A stretch of 64,000 nt of DNA from JBNKFV01 sp050290265 (GCA_050290265.1 JBNKHI010000005.1:62001-126000); one strand, 5' to 3'; positions 53,105 to 61,290 are shown, counted from the first letter of the stretch. Made by a program: numbers and translations. Notes: generated by a model not told the origin, from the letters alone.

Positions 53105-53704
53105 TCAGTTGGGCTCGTTGCCTAGTTTCCACTTAATATTGCAGCCCATACTTTGAATTTGGAGTGATGGGGCTGCTTTGCCTGCGAGTAAAGCGTCTGT
53201 GGCCGCGCGTAAATCTTCGCCAGTGACGGCAACTGTATTGCGTTCTTTACCAAGCTTGATATCCCATTCTGTATAGGGCCGGCTGCCATCAAACTGGCCG
53301 CGGTAATATAGGTTGCGATGTTTGTCGAATAACAAAAATTCCGGTGTGCAGACCGCGTCATACGCTTTCGCTGTGGTCTGACTTTCGTCGTACAGGTAAG
53401 GAAAGGTAAACCCGTATTCTTTGCTGAGTTGTGCCATTTTTTCTGGCGCGTCTTCTGGATGGGTAGTGATATTGTTCGCAGAAATAGCGACGGCCTGCAG
53501 CCCCTTTTGTTGGTAGTCACGCACAAAATCAGCAATGCCTTCGGCAATATGTAAAACAAACGGGCAGTGATTACAGATAAACATCACCAGGAGTGCGTCT
53601 GCATCAGCAAAGTCGTCCAGCGAGACTCTTGTGCCATCTGGTGTTGGCAACGAAAATGTCGGTGCGGGTAATCCCAGAGTATTAAGCGGGGAGGCTTCTA
53701 GCAC
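53105..53704 (-). CDS. Thioredoxin-like (AhpC/TSA-redoxin) protein, first gene of the C-glycoside operon
   Basis: 199-aa redoxin. AAGGAG six bases upstream of the GTG at 53704 decides the start; a longer frame from 53731 would overlap that site. Core segments: LPAPTFSLPTPDGTRVSLDDF, LLVMFICNHCPFVLHIAEGI with a CNHC active site, VAISANNITTHPEDAPEKM, GFTFPYLYDESQTTAKAYDAVCTPEFLLFD (cis-Pro of the thioredoxin fold), then a YYRGQFDGSRPYTEW tail. The CNHC family is widespread, mostly uncharacterised. No signal peptide. Its presence at the head of a sugar operon, ahead of the deglycosidase genes, is unusual: oxidant protection or maturation are possible roles. Confidence 0.75.
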   Translation of the reverse strand: MLEASPLNTLGLPAPTFSLPTPDGTRVSLDDFADADALLVMFICNHCPFVLHIAEGIADFVRDYQQKGLQAVAISANNITTHPEDAPEKMAQLSKEYGFTFPYLYDESQTTAKAYDAVCTPEFLLFDKHRNLYYRGQFDGSRPYTEWDIKLGKERNTVAVTGEDLRAATDALLAGKAAPSLQIQSMGCNIKWKLGNEPN

Positions 53705-54396
53705 GATCGACTCCTTATTATAATTTTGCACACGCTTCGAAAAACCTAGGGCGGTCTGGCAGTGGCTATTTTTATCGCATTGCGTTGGAAAATAATAGAA
53801 CCATGGTTCTATAATGTCAACGATAAGTGAAAGAAAATTCCCCTGGAAATTATGGCTATGCCTGTTTTTGGCACGGCAGCCACGCTGTATATAGTCTTAT
53901 TTTTGTCAGCGTGGGGTGATTACTGGGCCACTTTAACGTTGTCTGACAGTAATGGCGCTGCTTGACTGATCTGCATAGCATAGAGTAACTTTCATTATTG
54001 GAATATATATTCGGAATTTGACAGCTGCGCGCAATCATTTTGTGTGGCAATTTCCCTCCGTTACGTCAATGTTATTGTGTTATAGACGATGATTTGTCGT
54101 TTTGGTAACGTTTTCGATTGGGGGCAGGAGTGTGTCGCGGTATAGATATGTAAAACCCCATTCGCAAGAACTTTATATAATGCCCTCGCTTGGTTGGAGG
54201 TATTCTATAAAACGGAAGATTAGTGAAGGATCGTCCTTTATAGCGAAGATTGGCATATAATGTCGTAGATTTAGGGGGGGTAGGCATTGGTGTTGTACCG
54301 GTTAACCCTAAATTACTATGAAGCCCTGGTCTTGCGAGCTGTTTTCAGGTCGGGAACCTTGACTAAATATTCCGAGCGTAGAGAGTTATAACTGAT
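53705..54396. other. 692-bp divergent control region of the C-glycoside operon and TetR gene
   Basis: Contains the operon promoter and 18-bp palindromic operator (53792-53820, listed separately). The remaining stretch to 54396 has no convincing gene. TATAAT at 54176-54181 without a good -35, and a half-site ATTCTA in TATTCTATAA (54201-54210), could belong to the TetR gene's own control. Confidence 0.5.
53792..53820 (-). promoter_or_regulatory. Promoter with embedded palindromic operator for the C-glycoside operon
   Basis: On the minus strand TTGACA (53820-53815) and TATTAT (53797-53792) are spaced by exactly 17 bases. The spacer is filled by the perfect 18-bp palindrome ATAGAACCATGGTTCTAT (53795-53812), which reaches into the -10 box. 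A bound TetR dimer would block RNA polymerase. The GTG start of the first gene is about 88 bp downstream of the -10 box. Confidence 0.72.
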
Positions 54397-55056
54397 ATGT
54401 CGAATGCTACCAATAAGATATTTGCACGTGAGCCGAAACAGAGTCGCAGCCGTGCGTCAATGGAGAAAATACTCAGCGCTGCAAAGACAATCCTGGTGGA
54501 AAAAGGATATAACGAGTGTACTTTGCAGGAAGTCAGCAAGTTATCGAAGGTCTCTATTGGTTCTATTTATTGCCGCTTCAGTGGGAAAGAAGATCTCATT
54601 CGTCAGGTACAGCACATAGAGTTGAGCGCAATGGATGATGAGTTCTCTATTCTGGTTAATCAGTTGCGCCGAAAACAATTGCCATTAACAAAACTACTGC
54701 CGGCACTCGTGGGTGAGTTTAGTCAATTCTTAATGCGCCACCAGGGTATTTTGCGGGCGGTGATGGAAGTTGCCAGTATTGATGAGCTGGTTGCGGAAAA
54801 TGGCAGATATCATTATGAGCAAAGCAAAAAGGATTTCGAACAGTTGATTCTGGAATGTCGCGACGAAATTCGCCAAGCCGATCCAGATCGAGCGGTAGAT
54901 ATGAGTTTTAGAGTAATTTATGCATCGCTGGCCCGTAGTTTAGGCTTGGGTACATTAGGTGGGTCGGTAGATAGTGTTCGTTTGGATCAACTGATCGATG
55001 AGCTGAGTACGATCACGCTTTATTTCCTGTTGAGCGAAGAGAAACAATTTTCTTAA
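54397..55056 (+). CDS. TetR/AcrR-family regulator, predicted repressor of the C-glycoside locus
   Basis: 219-aa regulator. TetR HTH at about residues 16-62: MEKILSAAKTILVEKGYNECTLQEVSKLSKVSIGSIY, then CRFSGKEDLIRQV, and an all-helical ligand domain. It is divergent from the C-glycoside operon and lies between the two sugar gene sets. Palindromes that fit a TetR dimer (TAGAAC-N4-GTTCTA at 53796-53811, and related sites at 59659-59674 and 59864-59879) occur in promoters of both sets, so it is the natural candidate to bind them. The inducer may be an aglycone or glycoside; this is not shown. Confidence 0.85.
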   Translation: MSNATNKIFAREPKQSRSRASMEKILSAAKTILVEKGYNECTLQEVSKLSKVSIGSIYCRFSGKEDLIRQVQHIELSAMDDEFSILVNQLRRKQLPLTKLLPALVGEFSQFLMRHQGILRAVMEVASIDELVAENGRYHYEQSKKDFEQLILECRDEIRQADPDRAVDMSFRVIYASLARSLGLGTLGGSVDSVRLDQLIDELSTITLYFLLSEEKQFS

Positions 55057-55185
55057 TACATTCGTGCAATGGAAATGCTCAGTGACTGCGTCGTTAAAAC
55101 AGGAAGTATTTCAATGCGCTTACTTAAGCTCGCCAACCTATTCCAGGGAAAAAGGTTGGCGTAGATAAGCGTCATAATGTTAAGA

Positions 55186-55635
55186 CTAAAACATGGGGTG
55201 ATCGTTAACCGTTTTTTCAGGAATCGGCTGAATGGTGTCCCAGTGCTCAACAATTTTCCCATCTTCTAATCGATACATATCAAACACTGATGCCCCGCGT
55301 GCCCCTGGTTCTGGAATGGCGTGAACATGAATTACAGCCATGTCGCCATCAATGATAATTTTATGAATTCGAAACTCTCGGCTTTCCTGTGAAAACATCG
55401 GGCGCAGTGCCGACACGGCGGCATTGCGTCCGTCAGCTATGCCGGGGTTGTGCTGTAAATAGTCAGATCTTACATAGGTTTCGAAGGCACGTTTGACGTC
55501 ACGTTCGGTGTAAAAAATGTGTGCAAAATCGGTAACTATTGCACGGTTGGTTTGCTTTTGTAGATCCGTATCGAGTGCTTGATGTTGGCAGCCCAATAAC
55601 AATAATGCAGCGAGTGTTGCTAATGTTCTCATCAT
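55186..55635 (-). CDS. SnoaL-like lipoprotein
   Basis: About 149 aa. ATG 55635 is chosen because AAGG lies eight bases upstream; an earlier in-frame ATG at 55653 overlaps that site. Lipoprotein signal MMRTLATLAALLLLGCQHQ. The mature protein has a SnoaL/NTF2-like fold: IVTDFAHIFYTERDVKRAFETYVRSDYLQHNPGIADGRNAAVSAL and VHAIPEPGARGASVFDMYRLEDGKIVEHWDTIQPIP, typical of predicted ester-cyclase-type members. Periplasmic location could place it with the GMC enzyme, 148 bp upstream on the same strand. Substrate unknown. Confidence 0.75.
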   Translation of the reverse strand: MMRTLATLAALLLLGCQHQALDTDLQKQTNRAIVTDFAHIFYTERDVKRAFETYVRSDYLQHNPGIADGRNAAVSALRPMFSQESREFRIHKIIIDGDMAVIHVHAIPEPGARGASVFDMYRLEDGKIVEHWDTIQPIPEKTVNDHPMF

Positions 55636-55782
55636 GATGAATGCCTTGTGCATTAATCTGGTTACTATTTAGTGGATAACTAGTGTTGTTTTTTCAGCGT
55701 ATGGCAATTTATTGAGTTAGCAGCCGCATGCGTTTATGGCTTGCGACTGCACTGGCTCTGTTCCACGCTAACCTGGAGGTCG

Positions 55783-57462
55783 TTACCCTGCGAGAGTAAT
55801 ATTTGAATTATTTTTATATTCGTTAGCAATGTACTCACAGGCACGCACCGTCAGTGCCATGGTTGTCAATGTTGGTCCACTGGCAGTATTTGTAACCATA
55901 CAGCTGGCATCGGTTACAAAAACGTTTTCTGCATCCCAGCATTGGTTGTAATTGTTTAAAATAGAATTGCTGGGGTCGCTGCCCATTTTCGCTCCGCCGG
56001 ATTCATGGATTGCTGCACCCAGTCCCATGGTTTTTTTGTAACTTAAGCGAAACAGGGTACGTTCAAACCAGCTTGCATCACGCATTGCCGTTTTCGGGTT
56101 ATCCAGTCCCAGTACGCTGGCCGCGATATCAATCGTCCAGCCGTTGGCGTTCACCATTTCCTTCATGGTTTCCATTTGGCACTTTACCATCTGATATTCG
56201 TTGTTCGTCATGGAAATCTTGACGTCAGCTACGGGAATGCCCCAAGCGTCTTTCTTGCGGTTGTTCAGTGTGATGCGATTGTCGATATTGGGTAGCATTT
56301 CACCTTGAGCTGTCATCCCGAATAGTGATGGTACGTGACTTGGAACCGGGATGCGGCCAGCCATACCTTGAATGTTAAAGCCACGGACAAAATCTGGATG
56401 TGTGTTGCTGTCGAGATTTTGAAAGCGGGGTATATAAAAGCCGCCGTGGTTATCTCCAGGATTTTGGCTATCTACGCCTTCCCAGCCAAATGCGCCAGGT
56501 ACGGATCCAAACACAAGTGCTGGTGCCTGATCCATAAAATAGCGACCGAGTAATCCTGATGAGTTGCCAAGACCATTGGGGTGCTTGGCGCTTGCGGAGT
56601 TGAGTAATAAGCGCACTGATTCAATAGTGGATGCGCACAACATCACGACATTGGCTTCGATGGTGTGTTCTTGCTTGGTGGTTCGATCTATAAAAGTTAC
56701 GCCGGTTGCTTTACCTGTTGTTGCGTCTGTGTTGATACGTTTTACGACAGCATCTGGGCGTAGTTCCAGTCTGCCCGTGGCAAGTCCTGCATGCAGCGGT
56801 GACGTCAGCCGTTTCTCATTTTTGGCGTCTGGGTGAGTGGCTTCTTTTTTGACATAACGCCATGGCGTGGCTTTACGCTCTGGCCATTGTTCTTGGATTT
56901 TATTCAGTAGCTGTTGTTCCAGTTTACTGAGCCCAGCGGCAGCGGCGAATTTACCGTTGGGTAGATTGGGAATGTCATCCTCGCGGCCAACAATGCCGAG
57001 AAATTCTTCTACATGGTCGTAATAGGGCGCGATGTCGGCGTATTCAATCGGCCAGTCGTCACCCACTCCGTCGTGGCTTGCAGCTTTAAAATCATAGTCA
57101 GAAAGGCGCACGGCTACGCGGCCCCAAGTGAGAAAACGGCCTCCCACCTGGCGTCCCCGAATCCAGAGGAAGTCGTCTCCGGAAGTAGTGTAGGGGTTTT
57201 GCAGATCATTGACGAACAGAAAGTCTTTTTCCGGGGTAAACCAGGACGCGCGAGCTTGCATATGCTGGCCCTTCAGGCCGGCTTTGATTCTATCCATGGC
57301 GCTGACGGGCATTTTCCCGTGTTTGTGAAACAGTGCTTCGTCATGCGACGGACCAGCTTCGAGTACCAGCACTTCTAAACCTCGTTCGGCCAGCTCTTTG
57401 GCGGCAAACCCGCCTGTAGCACCTGAGCCTACTATAATTGCATCGTATTTCTTATTGGCCAT
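55783..57462 (-). CDS. Second GMC-family FAD oxidoreductase
   Basis: 559-aa flavoenzyme. ATG 57462 has AGGA eight bases upstream; the frame extends to 57495. FAD motif AIIVGSGATGGFAAKELAERG and a full GMC C-terminal region. The catalytic His is present (AIHESGGAKMG), but the partner Asn of the other enzyme's QNPSLTYMA is replaced by Gly in ASGPTLTTMA. Like the first GMC gene it is a likely sugar 3-oxidising or otherwise related enzyme, but here no subunit-3 gene is nearby, and no export signal was seen, so it is likely cytoplasmic. It is transcribed with the two TIM-barrel genes upstream. Confidence 0.82.
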   Translation of the reverse strand: MANKKYDAIIVGSGATGGFAAKELAERGLEVLVLEAGPSHDEALFHKHGKMPVSAMDRIKAGLKGQHMQARASWFTPEKDFLFVNDLQNPYTTSGDDFLWIRGRQVGGRFLTWGRVAVRLSDYDFKAASHDGVGDDWPIEYADIAPYYDHVEEFLGIVGREDDIPNLPNGKFAAAAGLSKLEQQLLNKIQEQWPERKATPWRYVKKEATHPDAKNEKRLTSPLHAGLATGRLELRPDAVVKRINTDATTGKATGVTFIDRTTKQEHTIEANVVMLCASTIESVRLLLNSASAKHPNGLGNSSGLLGRYFMDQAPALVFGSVPGAFGWEGVDSQNPGDNHGGFYIPRFQNLDSNTHPDFVRGFNIQGMAGRIPVPSHVPSLFGMTAQGEMLPNIDNRITLNNRKKDAWGIPVADVKISMTNNEYQMVKCQMETMKEMVNANGWTIDIAASVLGLDNPKTAMRDASWFERTLFRLSYKKTMGLGAAIHESGGAKMGSDPSNSILNNYNQCWDAENVFVTDASCMVTNTASGPTLTTMALTVRACEYIANEYKNNSNITLAG

Positions 57463-57554
57463 TTTGTATTCCTGCTTTAAGCGTGTTGCTGGCATTCTAT
57501 TGTGAAAGGTCGTGCCGGTTTCGTTGTATAGGGTGGACGAGATGAACCGTCGTT

Positions 57555-57628
57555 GCCCTTAGCTTTTCAGTCGCAGTGTTCTTGAGGTCAATGGGCCAAT
57601 GAGGCGTTGCGGTTGAAAAGCTAAGGGC
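57555..57628 (-). repeat. 15-bp inverted repeat before the second GMC gene
   Basis: Perfect arms GCCCTTAGCTTTTCA (57555-57569) and its complement (57614-57628) separated by 44 nt, in the gap between the upstream TIM-barrel gene and the GMC gene. May form an mRNA stem-loop that separates expression of the two genes; no T-run follows the second arm, so full termination is unlikely. Confidence 0.45.
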
Positions 57629-57638
57629 GTTATTGAAC

Positions 57639-58562
57639 CTATCGGTAGATCGGGTTCAGTTGAGTATCTAGGTAGTATTTCGTCAGTGCCATAGAGGCTA
57701 GGATGTCTGGTGTACCGTCGGTTTCAATGCTGATCCAGCCGTTAAACTGGTGCTTCTTCAGTAATTGATAGAGGCCTTTTAAATCCAGAATGCCTTCACC
57801 AGGTTCCCAGAACCAACGCGTGCCGTCGTCAGTAATTTCAGGATCCTGGCTGTAGCGAACTTCATCGGGCACGTTGGGGGTCCCGGTATCTTTCAAATGA
57901 AAGGTGCAAATACGGTCGTGGTAAGTTTCATAGAAATCTAATAGGTCTTCACCCATAATTGCAATCTGCGCAGTGTCCACACAGTAATGTACATAGCGTG
58001 GGTCGGTCAGTTCGATAAATTCGCGATGATTCTCTTTGTTGATCGCGCAGAAGAATTCATTGTGCAGGCCAATTTTAATACCGTGGTCTGTCGCGTAACG
58101 GCCAATCTCCGTAATAACGTCGGCGGAGGCTTGGATTTGCTCTCGAGTTAAAGGGCCTTGGCCAAAGTAATTACTGGTTGGGCAGGTATTGAGGTGAGTG
58201 CCACCAAACTTTAGTAGAGTATCGACAGCCTTTTTGCCGGACTCGAGTACTTGCGTATGACGTGAGCGATCGTGTGACCCTTCGCCTCCGTGGAACATAC
58301 CGGAAACGGTTACGCCGCGCTCACCGGCAAATTCAGTAAATGCTTGCGGAGAGCCAAATAGTGGCAACATGTCAGCCAGGTCCCAAGGCGCTAGCTCAAT
58401 GCCATCAAAACCCAGTGCTTTTTGGTAACGCAGAATTCGATCCCAGTCGGAATAATAGGCTGTGTTGGTTTTATCTTCGTAATAGAACTCGCGAAAATTG
58501 TCGATGGTTTTATAAGGGACATTTTTCCAGTGGCTCATATTGCTATAGCGGATGTTGGCCAT
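57639..58562 (-). CDS. TIM-barrel sugar isomerase/epimerase-like protein
   Basis: 307-aa member of the AP endonuclease 2-type TIM-barrel superfamily (IolE/hydroxypyruvate isomerase-like). GFDGIELAPWD, SGMFHGGEGSHD, IGLHNEFFC, YVHYCVDTAQIAIMG (metal Asp), TFHLKDT (His) and WISIETDGT (Glu) give a plausible metal site. Follows the preceding TIM-barrel gene by 15 bp and is expressed with it. Its substrate is inferred to be a keto-sugar or a related uronic or hexulose intermediate. Confidence 0.75.
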   Translation of the reverse strand: MANIRYSNMSHWKNVPYKTIDNFREFYYEDKTNTAYYSDWDRILRYQKALGFDGIELAPWDLADMLPLFGSPQAFTEFAGERGVTVSGMFHGGEGSHDRSRHTQVLESGKKAVDTLLKFGGTHLNTCPTSNYFGQGPLTREQIQASADVITEIGRYATDHGIKIGLHNEFFCAINKENHREFIELTDPRYVHYCVDTAQIAIMGEDLLDFYETYHDRICTFHLKDTGTPNVPDEVRYSQDPEITDDGTRWFWEPGEGILDLKGLYQLLKKHQFNGWISIETDGTPDILASMALTKYYLDTQLNPIYR

Positions 58563-58577
58563 AATTCTTTATCCCCT

Positions 58578-59555
58578 TTATAGTCCAGAAAGAATGAATT
58601 TATCGAGTTGATGACGGCTGCGTAGTATTGACCGCATCGGGTCGCGTGATTGGCGACAACTGACGATGGCCCAGCCACTGTAGTTAACGCTCTTTAACGC
58701 GTTGTAGAAGGCTTTTAAATCAATATTGCCCTGGCCCAGATCACGAAATACTTGTGTTGCTCGGGTTTGGGGAAATTCGGGATTTATCATTTGCCATACA
58801 TTCGCATCGTCGACAAATGCGGTATCGGTCAGGTGGATGCTGCCAATAAGGCTGGCGCGGTCCTGTAATGCTTTCACGGGGTCGTGTCCGCTAATAGCAA
58901 TATGGGCGGGGTCGATATCCAGGCGCACGCTCTCATCTACTGAGTGTAAGAAATCGGTAATGCTGTCACCGCGTAGCAGGCTCCAGTACTCGCTCTTTAG
59001 CACCAACGTGACGTTGTATTCTTTGGCTTTCTCTGCAAGTTGATTGATTGCTTCAGCAGTACGCTTTAAGAAATCTCTTGACCAGATAGCCATATCATTT
59101 TCTTTACCAAAGTAATGGTTCAGCAATCCATACGCAGGTGTTGGGGTTACGGTCATGTAGTCGGCACCGGCTTCAGCCGCGTAATCTATAGCCTCTGTGG
59201 CAAAGTGACCGAAGGCGCCAAAGTAAAAGTCGAGTCCTTCTCCGCGCATAAATAAAGATGGGTCAAAGTGAATCCCGACAATCTTATCGATACCTTCGCT
59301 TTTTAGTTTGGCCAAATACCCTTGAACACTGCTGTATTTGGCCTCAACCGTATAACGGGTCATGGGGACACCGGTGCGGCCGCCGAACTTCCAAATTGGC
59401 TCGTAAGGAATTTCAATACCATTAAAGTTAGCGGTAGAGATTAAAGGGTAGAGCTCTTCCCAAAAATACTTGCTTTCATAGCGATTTCTATTCGGTTCTT
59501 GATGGTGCCTGTTGATGAGGTCCAGGCTTAGACCAATTTTAATCTCGTTGCTCAT
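58578..59555 (-). CDS. TIM-barrel sugar isomerase/epimerase-like protein, first gene of the second minus-strand set
   Basis: 325-aa TIM-barrel protein of the same superfamily. N-terminus GLSLDLINRHHQEPNRNRYESKY; metal-type residues in LKSEYWSLL (Glu), VRLDIDPAHIAISG (Asp, His) and GSIHLTDT (His). It differs from the deglycosidase alpha subunit in lacking the QEEYFLRKM start, and has no beta-subunit gene next to it. GGGAAA precedes the ATG. It begins a set of four genes running to 55186, with a promoter/operator about 100 bp upstream. Confidence 0.75.
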   Translation of the reverse strand: MSNEIKIGLSLDLINRHHQEPNRNRYESKYFWEELYPLISTANFNGIEIPYEPIWKFGGRTGVPMTRYTVEAKYSSVQGYLAKLKSEGIDKIVGIHFDPSLFMRGEGLDFYFGAFGHFATEAIDYAAEAGADYMTVTPTPAYGLLNHYFGKENDMAIWSRDFLKRTAEAINQLAEKAKEYNVTLVLKSEYWSLLRGDSITDFLHSVDESVRLDIDPAHIAISGHDPVKALQDRASLIGSIHLTDTAFVDDANVWQMINPEFPQTRATQVFRDLGQGNIDLKAFYNALKSVNYSGWAIVSCRQSRDPMRSILRSRHQLDKFILSGL

Positions 59556-59647
59556 AAGGGTTTCCCGTCGAGGTAGTTGAGAGTGACGTTGGGTCGGTAA
59601 AGTTTATGTTCTTGTTGTGTCTGTTGGTCTGGAGACAAATGAATCCA

Positions 59648-59677
59648 CTTATATTATTTAGAACTATTATTCTAAAT
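59648..59677 (-). promoter_or_regulatory. Promoter and palindromic operator of the minus-strand isomerase/GMC set
   Basis: Palindrome with 8-bp perfect arms ATTTAGAA / TTCTAAAT around CTATTA (59656-59677), containing TAGAAC-N4-ATTCTA, 13 of 16 bases identical to the core of the C-glycoside operator. A minus-strand promoter TTTAGA (59676-59671), 17-nt spacer, TATAAG (59653-59648) is overlapped by it. Confidence 0.6.
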
Positions 59678-59850
59678 GAGGTTTTGTGTATGTCAAGCAA
59701 AAAGCCGTGGATATTTCTAATGGATATTAGGCTGGATAAAAGTTTAAGCCAAACAACTGCCTATCACGGCTCTGTCTATTATTTGGCTGCTTAGCTTACC
59801 TGTTGGTTGTTAGTGTTGTTATGATCTGTGACTTTCTGGCTATTTATTAC

Positions 59851-59879
59851 TTGACTCATATACAAGAATGGGTATTCTA
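59851..59879 (+). promoter_or_regulatory. Promoter and operator-like site of the MFS gene
   Basis: TTGACT (59851-59856) and TATTCT (59873-59878) with a 16-nt spacer; AAGAATGGGTATTCTA (59864-59879) is a diverged copy of the same operator and covers the -10 box. The site includes the ATG at 59868, so transcription from here supports the later start at 59922. Confidence 0.5.
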
Positions 59880-59921
59880 AATGAAGATATTAGTAAATAT
59901 GCCTGTCGAGACCAAAATAAT

Positions 59922-61172
59922 ATGAATAAGGTGCTCTCTTTTCTGAAGCGTTTGGACAATGTGCCCCAGGGGGTCATTGTTGTGGCTTCTTCATTTCTGC
60001 CGATATTTGCGATTGTTACCATGTTTCCGGCGGTGCCTTATTTGATTGATCATTTTGAGAGTGATCCCAACGCGCGCGAATTGGTACCAATGTTAGTGTC
60101 CGCGCCGGGGTTGGCAGTTGCTTTGACTGCGGCCATCGCTGGTGTTTTGGTTGATAAATATGGTCGGGTTAAGTTGCTGACTTGGGCAACTTTCGCTTAC
60201 GGCGTGTTGGGATGCTTGCCATTCTTTCTTGATGATTTGTATTTGATTCTCGCCAGCCGTTTTCTGTTGGGCTTTAGTGAGGCGATTATTATTACCGCCG
60301 TAAACACCTTGATTGGTGACTACTGGAAGGATGAAGGACGGAGAGACTGGCTATTTTTACAAGGCGTAGCAGGTCCATTTTTTGCGGCGTTTGTTATTCG
60401 GCTTGCCGGTCCTGCAACAGAAATACAGTGGAACGGTGTATTTCTTATCTATGCGGTGGCCTTTATTATTTTTGTATTTATGAAACTTTATTTGCGCGAG
60501 CCCAAAAAAGTAATCAATGTTCAATGGTCTAGCCTTGAGTTAGCGGAAACCGCTAGCGTGAAGCCGAAAAGCATGGCGGCATTGTCGTTTCCCTGGGGAA
60601 ATATGGCATTGGTTGGCTGCATCACATTTATAGCATCCGCTCTGTATTATGTATTTATTATATCGGGTGGCTTGGCGTTTAGGGAGGTTGGCGTTAATGA
60701 AGCTTCCCGTATCAGTGAACTGTCCGCGATACCGAGCCTGTTTGTCATAGTGGGGGCTCTGATTTTTCGCCTGTTGGGCAAACAATCGAATCTAATTCAG
60801 TTAGGTAGTTTCTTTTTTGTCTTAGGTAGTGGGCTGTTAATCATCGGCTCAGCCAGTTCGGTGCCGATGTTGGTGGCTGGGCTTGTTATTCAGCAAACGG
60901 GTGCTGGTATGACTGTACCAAGTTTAATAGCATGGGCGCAGTCAAAGTTACCCTTTGAGCATCGGGGCCGTGGTATGGGAATTTGGGTTACCTGTTTTTT
61001 TCTCGGCCAATTTGTTAGCCCCCTTTTAATCTCATCGCTAGAGCATGTGACTGGTTCGGTGCAGACGGCATTTTCCTTCACTGGCTGTCTGGGGCTGATC
61101 ATGGCAGTTTTAGCGCTGGCACTATCGATTTTTAAAACGTTTTCGATGCCTTCCAAATTATCTAATTCATAA
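59922..61172 (+). CDS. MFS transporter, probable sugar or glycoside uptake
   Basis: 416-aa major facilitator protein with 12 predicted TM helices. The ATG at 59922 is chosen because the one at 59868 lies inside the predicted operator; no good ribosome site helps the choice. Motifs: IAGVLVDKYGRVKLLTWATFAYGVLG (MFS motif A), a drug-type half two, and GRGMGIWVTCFFLGQFVSPLLIS. Divergent from the isomerase/GMC set and followed on the same strand by thuA-like and symporter genes. The substrate is likely a plant glycoside or aglycone by context only. Confidence 0.78.
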   Translation: MNKVLSFLKRLDNVPQGVIVVASSFLPIFAIVTMFPAVPYLIDHFESDPNARELVPMLVSAPGLAVALTAAIAGVLVDKYGRVKLLTWATFAYGVLGCLPFFLDDLYLILASRFLLGFSEAIIITAVNTLIGDYWKDEGRRDWLFLQGVAGPFFAAFVIRLAGPATEIQWNGVFLIYAVAFIIFVFMKLYLREPKKVINVQWSSLELAETASVKPKSMAALSFPWGNMALVGCITFIASALYYVFIISGGLAFREVGVNEASRISELSAIPSLFVIVGALIFRLLGKQSNLIQLGSFFFVLGSGLLIIGSASSVPMLVAGLVIQQTGAGMTVPSLIAWAQSKLPFEHRGRGMGIWVTCFFLGQFVSPLLISSLEHVTGSVQTAFSFTGCLGLIMAVLALALSIFKTFSMPSKLSNS

Positions 61173-61290
61173 AATACAACAGTTCGAATTTAGGTTTTAC
61201 TGAAGACGCCCTAAATTTATTGACGAATAATATTTGTATTGGAAGAGTCATTTAGTGTGAATTATCAATAGATAATTTGGAGCCTTGATA

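Larger units (their letters stand above)
59556..59921. other. 366-bp divergent control region of the second sugar set
   Basis: Contains two TetR-type sites, one in the minus-strand promoter (59648-59677) and one in the plus-strand promoter (59851-59879), listed separately. A short frame at 59606-59794 has no family resemblance and is not called. Confidence 0.6.

Noticed and set aside
53856..54287. Small minus-strand frames in the divergent control region
   Set aside because: No ribosome sites or domains; the region is better explained as regulatory.
59606..59794. 62-codon plus-strand frame over the operator region
   Set aside because: It covers the predicted minus-strand promoter and operator and has no family match.
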